Shown: piece after piece, positions 18,975-22,493 of the stretch
How positions within the stretch are numbered: the first letter of the stretch is position 1
Layout of the letters: the number at the start of each line of letters is the position of its first letter
NCBI RefSeq assembly: GCF_001949145.1
Contig: NW_019091711.1
Span: 1 to 22,493 of the forward strand
Reading direction: 5' to 3'
Length of the DNA stretch: 22,493 bases
From: Acanthaster planci
Taxonomy: Eukaryota > Echinodermata > Asteroidea > Valvatida > Acanthasteridae
Program-made: the position numbers and the translations under genes
The notes under the pieces: model-generated
What the model saw: the letters and a program-made list of their open reading frames with translations, nothing else
What the model was told of the DNA's origin: nothing
Database searches by the model: none

Positions 18975-19214
18975 GTTCTGACATTGCCGCAGCTCCTTGA
19001 GTTCTGGACAGGTGCAGAGCATCCGCCACCAGCAGGTTTCGATGACACACTTCAGATCAGCTTCTATTCAACTGGAGCAGGATGCAAGCGGCTGCCGTCA
19101 AGCAGCACATGTGGCTTGCTTCTAAGCCTGCTTAGAGGCATTGAAAACCCTAATGAGTTGGAATCCATGCTTGTCTATGCAGTTCAGGAGACACAAGGGT
19201 TTGGAAGAATGTAA
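18975..19214 (+). CDS. HECT E3 ubiquitin ligase C-lobe exon
   Basis: The frame reads PQLLEFWTGAEHPPPAGF, then LQISFYS, LPSSSTC, and ELESMLVYAVQETQGFGRM with a terminal TAA or nearby stop. This is the HECT C-lobe pattern LL.FWTG...PP.GF ... STC ... L...L..A....GFG seen in G2E3-like and similar short HECT proteins of invertebrates and fish. The catalytic cysteine that carries ubiquitin as a thioester is the TGT at 19110-19112. No N-lobe was found upstream in the window, so this is a last exon whose partners are unrecognised, or an orphan fragment. An in-frame TGA at 18972 marks the left limit. Confidence 0.7.
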   Translation, partial: VLTLPQLLEFWTGAEHPPPAGFDDTLQISFYSTGAGCKRLPSSSTCGLLLSLLRGIENPNELESMLVYAVQETQGFGRM

Positions 19215-19394
19215 TTGTGTCTCGAACGGGTTTTGAACATATTGGTTATTGAAATCAGAAGACGTTCTGAAGAAGTATATTTCAATTGCGTTGCAATGAC
19301 TTCAAATATAGGTTGTGTTGTGTCCTCAATAAGTGGTCACGTTTTTGCACATATTTGATATTGTACGAATATGTGGAAAAGTATTGTAAGAGGT

Positions 19395-19400
19395 AATAAA
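19395..19400 (+). terminator. Poly(A) signal of the HECT transcript
   Basis: AATAAA about 180 bases after the HECT stop, followed by a T-rich stretch (GCTCTTTTTTGCTC), which is the usual arrangement. Confidence 0.45.
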
Positions 19401-20294
19401 GCTCTTTTTTGCTCAATATAGTTGCTACTTTTTCTCACCATTATTGTTTGTATAAGCATCATCAATGGGCATCAAAAGATTATTTGTAGGGGTCATTCTA
19501 TATGAACTCAACCAGAATCTAGCAATCTTCCAATGTCAACATTTCAGATTAGGCGCCTTTTGAAAAGAAATTGAAAATCTTCATGAAAAATGAACACATG
19601 CAAAATTTAAGGCTTCAAATCCCAAGGGTTCCTCAGATAACCCCCCCCCATCACCCACGTTTTACACTCGCAAAGCACAAAAATTAATTTGCAAGGGGTT
19701 TGGAGGCCAATATCTCAAAATAAATAAGAATTACAGACCCCTCTTCAGCCCAAGGGTTTAGGGGCTTGTGATACTCTATTCCTGTTATTTGGGCAAAGGT
19801 TTGTCTGCAACTGAAAATGTACCACACATGAACCTTACGTTTGGTATATAGGCCTGTGAAAAGAGTCGCAGTGGAAAACAGTGGACATTTTCTTAAACTT
19901 TGTGCTTGCAAACTCACACTGTGGGCAATTAACCATGGACAAAGCATTTTCCACATAAATGTTCATATCTAGCTTTTATTTTCTCCAAATTTCAAGTTGT
20001 CTTCAGCCCCAAACAATTTCACATTTTTTGGTAGTACAGCCTACATGTGCATACATATCTATACATACTTTACATGTATATAATGTATATAAATGTGTAC
20101 TTTTAATATATACATTAAAAGGTATGTACATGTATGCATATCCCATATACATGTTGGCACTAAGTAAAGGTATGAACATTGTTTGGCAAAATATTTCGAA
20201 AGAGAAGTCCGGCAGCATATCTTTCAAAATTGGAACTGAAGGACACTGAAATGCATGCATTAGAGTCACATCATTACCAGCAAAATGAACACTC
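19401..20294. other. No gene seen; TATA/ACATGT-rich patch
   Basis: A long C-run lies near 19642. Sequence at 20055-20155 is rich in ACATGTATATA words and includes the 7-bp stem TTTTAAT...ATTAAAA near 20101-20120. No coding evidence. Confidence 0.4.
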
Positions 20295-20800
20295 TCAACC
20301 AGTCACTTCAAACATGTAACCGCGTGTTTCTTCGGCTCTTAACTTGGAAATAAACTCGGGAGTAAATTTTTCTAAGCTTTTTAGCCACTGAAACTTACCC
20401 ATGGGCAGATACTGACTCATGGCCCAGTCGTACAAATTGTTGGCGTCTAGGTACATGACATGAGACTCTGGTTGATTTGGGCCGTAGTCAGGTAGGTCCG
20501 GGTTATTTGCCTTTGCATATCGCTTTGCACCCACACTAGAGATACCACCTCTTTTTGCCCTTTCAAGTGCTTGTCTATGTCTGTCAGTAGTTCCAGTTTA
20601 AAACCCGTGTGCTTCCAAAGAGCGTCCCAAGATAAGCCAGGTGACGTGTAATATTTAGCTGGGTCCAGGCCATAGTTCTGTTTACAGACTAAGTTCTCAA
20701 AAGTTCTCGGAAGTTCTCAAAAACAGCCGCTAGCAATAACACGTCGGTTTCCACGTGTAGGTCGTGGTAGTAGTAGTAGGAAACTGAGAGTTCTGAAGCA
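20295..20800 (-). pseudogene. Maverick/Polinton protein-primed DNA polymerase (pPolB) fragment
   Basis: Three minus-strand segments match successive parts of the family-B polymerase of Maverick/Polinton elements. The first has a HDLHVETDVLLLA exonuclease-region motif (about 20770-20730). The second has NYGLDPAKYYTSPGLSW (about 20680). The third has GGISS..AKRYAKANN and YLDANNLYDWAMSQYLP (20534 to 20295). The last is the hallmark YLDxNNLYGWAM region. The segments lie in different frames, with breaks near 20690 (with a stop) and 20575, and the homology ends abruptly at about 20295. The fragment is roughly 170 residues of a protein normally over 1000, so it is a dead remnant. Such polymerases replicate the element, which is related to adintoviruses. 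Confidence 0.75.
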
Positions 20801-20836
20801 CACGCCCTTTTCGCCCCCTTTCACCCATCACACTCA

Positions 20837-20979
20837 CCGGGGATTCCCACTCACCTTTTGACCCCGGCGAACTTTTCCTGTAAACAACTCGTGACTAGCG
20901 CCGGGGATTCCCACTTCATTAACCTTGAACTTTTGACCCCGGTGAACTTTTTGTGTAAACAACTCGTGACTAGCACCGG
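20837..20979 (+). repeat. Two tandem copies with internal CCGGGG/CCCCGG hairpin
   Basis: Units at 20837-20900 and 20901-20975 share CCGGGGATTCCCACT, CTTTTGACCCCGG and TAAACAACTCGTGACTAGC; the second has about 11 extra bases. In each unit CCGGGG and CCCCGG can pair (loops of 19 and 30 bases). Confidence 0.75.
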
Positions 20980-21094
20980 CCTGCACCAGCAATCACTCAA
21001 AAAAAGGGACTTCCTCTTGCTACAAGTCGAGACTTGCCCGTCATAAAAAATGATAAAAAATAAACAAACAATAATAAAAAATACATAAAAATAA

Positions 21095-21568
21095 ATGGTA
21101 GATAAAACTACAAACGTAAATTATTATTGCAAAGACACGAGAAATTCGATCAACTTGATAGATTCGTACAATTGCTTTCGTTGTTTAAATTCCAAAAGTT
21201 TACGCAAATGCATCGATTGTAAAGAATGCCACAATTGTCATGAATGCCAAGACTGCGTCACATGTAAGGACTGCTCCACCAGCGACGATTGCGGTAGATG
21301 TATAAATTGCGTGGCTTGTTTTAATTCGTACGACTGGAGAAATTCAAATGCCTTGGACAGTTGCGAAGACTGTAACGAGTGTGCCAATTGTATCGAGTGT
21401 TTTGGTTGTACGTACTGCACCTGCTGCGTAAATTGTGTCGAGTTGGAAGGAATGGATCGCGTGGTGCTCGTAGACGGCAAGCATAAAAAGCTGAGGCTCG
21501 CGCGAGAGAACGACCACTGCCCGATTCATCGACTAAACTCGACGCGGATTTATACAAAATTGGATTAA
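21095..21568 (+). CDS. Cysteine-triplet repeat protein, 157 aa
   Basis: An uninterrupted ATG-to-stop frame after an A-rich, stop-rich leader. It has 26 cysteines. In three blocks (residues 37-60, 64-75 and 88-114) every third residue is Cys (RKC IDC KEC HNC HEC..., DSC EDC NEC ANC...). All cysteines except one (C110) fall on positions divisible by three, including C12, C27 and C30 and across the gaps between blocks. Positions between cysteines are mostly D, N, E and I. The C-terminal 40 residues are basic with no repeats. No signal peptide is evident. Possible roles include metal binding or a disulfide or cysteine-ladder solenoid; I do not recognise the family. The antisense frames are shadows of the repeat. 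Confidence 0.75.
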   Translation: MVDKTTNVNYYCKDTRNSINLIDSYNCFRCLNSKSLRKCIDCKECHNCHECQDCVTCKDCSTSDDCGRCINCVACFNSYDWRNSNALDSCEDCNECANCIECFGCTYCTCCVNCVELEGMDRVVLVDGKHKKLRLARENDHCPIHRLNSTRIYTKLD

Positions 21569-21647
21569 TTATTGAATACGACGCTGACGTCGAACATTTA
21601 ATTAAAGTAGAAATCCCAGGTTAATTTTTTACCTTAAATAAATGATC

Positions 21648-21660
21648 TATATATATAAAA
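21648..21660 (+). promoter_or_regulatory. TATA-like string just before an ATG
   Basis: TATATATATAAAA ends one base before the ATG at 21662. A similar TATATATTAAA sits directly before the ATG at 22159. In a compact viral-type genome this could be a shared promoter; in AT-rich DNA it may be chance. Confidence 0.35.
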
Positions 21661-21661
21661 G

Positions 21662-21955
21662 ATGACTGATGCGGAGCTTTGTCACTTGCTGAATCTAAAG
21701 GAAGGACACATACCGGGATCTCAAAGTAAACCGATACCCGCTTGTAACCACCAAATACTCGAAATAGACGAAAGATACGCTTGTAAACACCGCGGTCTAA
21801 CTTTTGGGTTTGATTCGTTAAATTCATACACCCCGCCGACATGGGAGATCGATACTACAAGCATCACGTTTGGAGGAAACCGCCGCCACCAAAATCGAGA
21901 AGAACGTTGCAGAAGTACAACATTTGTTTTAAAAACGGCGAAGCGGGTGAAATAG
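21662..21955 (+). CDS. Unrecognised small ORF, 97 aa
   Basis: It begins MTDAELCHLLNLKEGHIPGS and contains CNHQILEIDERYACKHRG, a C-H/C-H pattern that might bind metal. Codon composition resembles the neighbouring ORFs up to about residue 75. After 21841 the frame overlaps the next ORF and looks less protein-like (Arg-rich), so the real end or a frameshift may lie there. No homology recognised. Confidence 0.45.
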   Translation: MTDAELCHLLNLKEGHIPGSQSKPIPACNHQILEIDERYACKHRGLTFGFDSLNSYTPPTWEIDTTSITFGGNRRHQNREERCRSTTFVLKTAKRVK

Positions 21956-22131
21956 AATATAAGTTAAACCAAGTTTTAAACGGTAAGATCTCTAGAGGTA
22001 AACCGTTGAAGGCTTTAATCGCGGTGTGTTATCAAGAGACAACCGGGGAAACCGAATCTCAAGTGAAAGATCTATTTCAAGTTTCGGATAAGCACTGGGA
22101 AAACGCCCTCGATAAATTAAACCTCGCCTAA
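21841..22131 (+). CDS. Unrecognised basic small protein, 96 aa
   Basis: Reads MGDRYYKHHVWRKPPPPKSR, later LNQVLNGKISRGKPLKALI and KDLFQVSDKHWENALDKLNL, ending TAA. A basic Pro-rich N-terminus is followed by a helical, charged second half. It overlaps the previous ORF by 115 bases in another frame and is followed after 27 bases by the next ATG. Tight packing of this kind is viral or element-like. Function unknown. Confidence 0.5.
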   Translation: MGDRYYKHHVWRKPPPPKSRRTLQKYNICFKNGEAGEIEYKLNQVLNGKISRGKPLKALIAVCYQETTGETESQVKDLFQVSDKHWENALDKLNLA

Positions 22132-22147
22132 CAAGATTTTTCAAACG

Positions 22148-22158
22148 TATATATTAAA
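22148..22158 (+). promoter_or_regulatory. TATA-like string directly before an ATG
   Basis: TATATATTAAA abuts the ATG at 22159, as at 21648-21660. Confidence 0.3.
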
Positions 22159-22493
22159 ATGGGGACCCACACGTTTTACTTAACCCAGCGAGCAGACGTT
22201 TAAATTGAGAGATGTCATCAACACCAAAGGCAACAAGGTCGTCCGAGTAAAGAATATTCATTTTGAAGCTGGATATTTTAACATAATAAACGCCACTGAA
22301 ATTGAGTGGGATACAAACTTGGACGGTAGGCCAGCGGGGGTACTTGGCGAACGACCTCCCGGAATACTCTCAGTGGAAAGAACGGACGTATCTCCCAATT
22401 CAGAATTAGTACAAACAGCTAAAAACAGATTGATCCAAGCAAATAAAAGAGGCAATTTCGCGGAAGAATTCAGAATCATCGCTGATGAAATTG
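22159..22493 (+). CDS. Unrecognised ORF, frameshifted near its start, runs off the window
   Basis: The ATG frame reads MGTHTFYLTQRADV and stops at 22201. One frame over, from 22184, an open frame continues without a stop to the window end (110 codons: TFKLRDVINTKGNKV, later RPPGILSVERTDVSPNSELV). The two parts look like one protein with a single extra or missing base at about 22180-22184. The start is loosely reminiscent of capsid-type proteins of Maverick-like elements, but I cannot identify it. The 3' end lies outside the window. Confidence 0.45.

Noticed and set aside
21238-21557. Antisense frames opposite the cysteine-triplet protein
   Set aside because: Their Thr/Gln/Ser repetitiveness is the mirror of the repeated Cys codons.
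1-22493. CRISPR arrays, bacterial operons, riboswitches, rRNA
   Set aside because: Nothing of the kind was seen; the DNA is eukaryotic in structure.

Overview
The window looks like nuclear DNA of a marine invertebrate animal, perhaps a cnidarian. It is AT-rich and CpG-poor over most of its length, carries many TACATGTA-type words, and its genes are split by GT-AG introns. The protein families present (THAP/P-element transposase, SAMD3-like, HECT C-lobe, Maverick DNA polymerase) are common in anthozoan and other invertebrate genomes. The species assignment is a guess. There is no bacterial gene organisation. Layout, left to right: (a) 1-1.3 kb, a possible 5' end of an unidentified minus-strand gene with an NRF1-type motif at its ATG. 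(b) 2.0-4.2 kb, a broken plus-strand transposase-like gene with C2H2 fingers and GDN, CRxC and MHDxxEG motifs. (c) 4.1-14.9 kb, exons of a plus-strand SAMD3-like gene that begins where the transposase-like frame ends; it also carries frameshifts and a stop. (d) 7297-13454, a complete 6158-bp P element inserted antisense into an intron of (c), with an exact 8-bp target duplication, 39-bp terminal inverted repeats, subterminal repeats and a four-exon THAP9-like transposase gene. (e) 15.2-17.0 kb, a duplicated piece of the last SAMD3-like exon, a ~123-bp tandem repeat array and a cluster of CACCTG-type palindromes. (f) 18.97-19.4 kb, a HECT ubiquitin-ligase C-lobe exon with a poly(A) signal. (g) 20.3-20.8 kb, a broken minus-strand fragment of a Maverick/Polinton protein-primed DNA polymerase. 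(h) 20.8-22.5 kb, a CpG-richer, intronless, gene-dense stretch: hairpin-containing tandem repeats, a cysteine-triplet protein and three short plus-strand ORFs, two preceded directly by TATA-like strings. The best-supported discovery is the P element: both ends, target duplication and exon structure can be read directly. Its 601-residue core is open, but the first catalytic aspartate expected of the family seems to be missing, and the THAP domain and linker are frameshifted. The most novel material is in (h): a small protein in which 25 of 26 cysteines fall on every third residue in one register, beside unrecognised virus-like ORFs and next to Maverick polymerase remains. One caution applies throughout. 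Single-base frameshifts, several in homopolymers or short repeats, occur in nearly every coding region, so base-level assembly errors must be separated from real decay.
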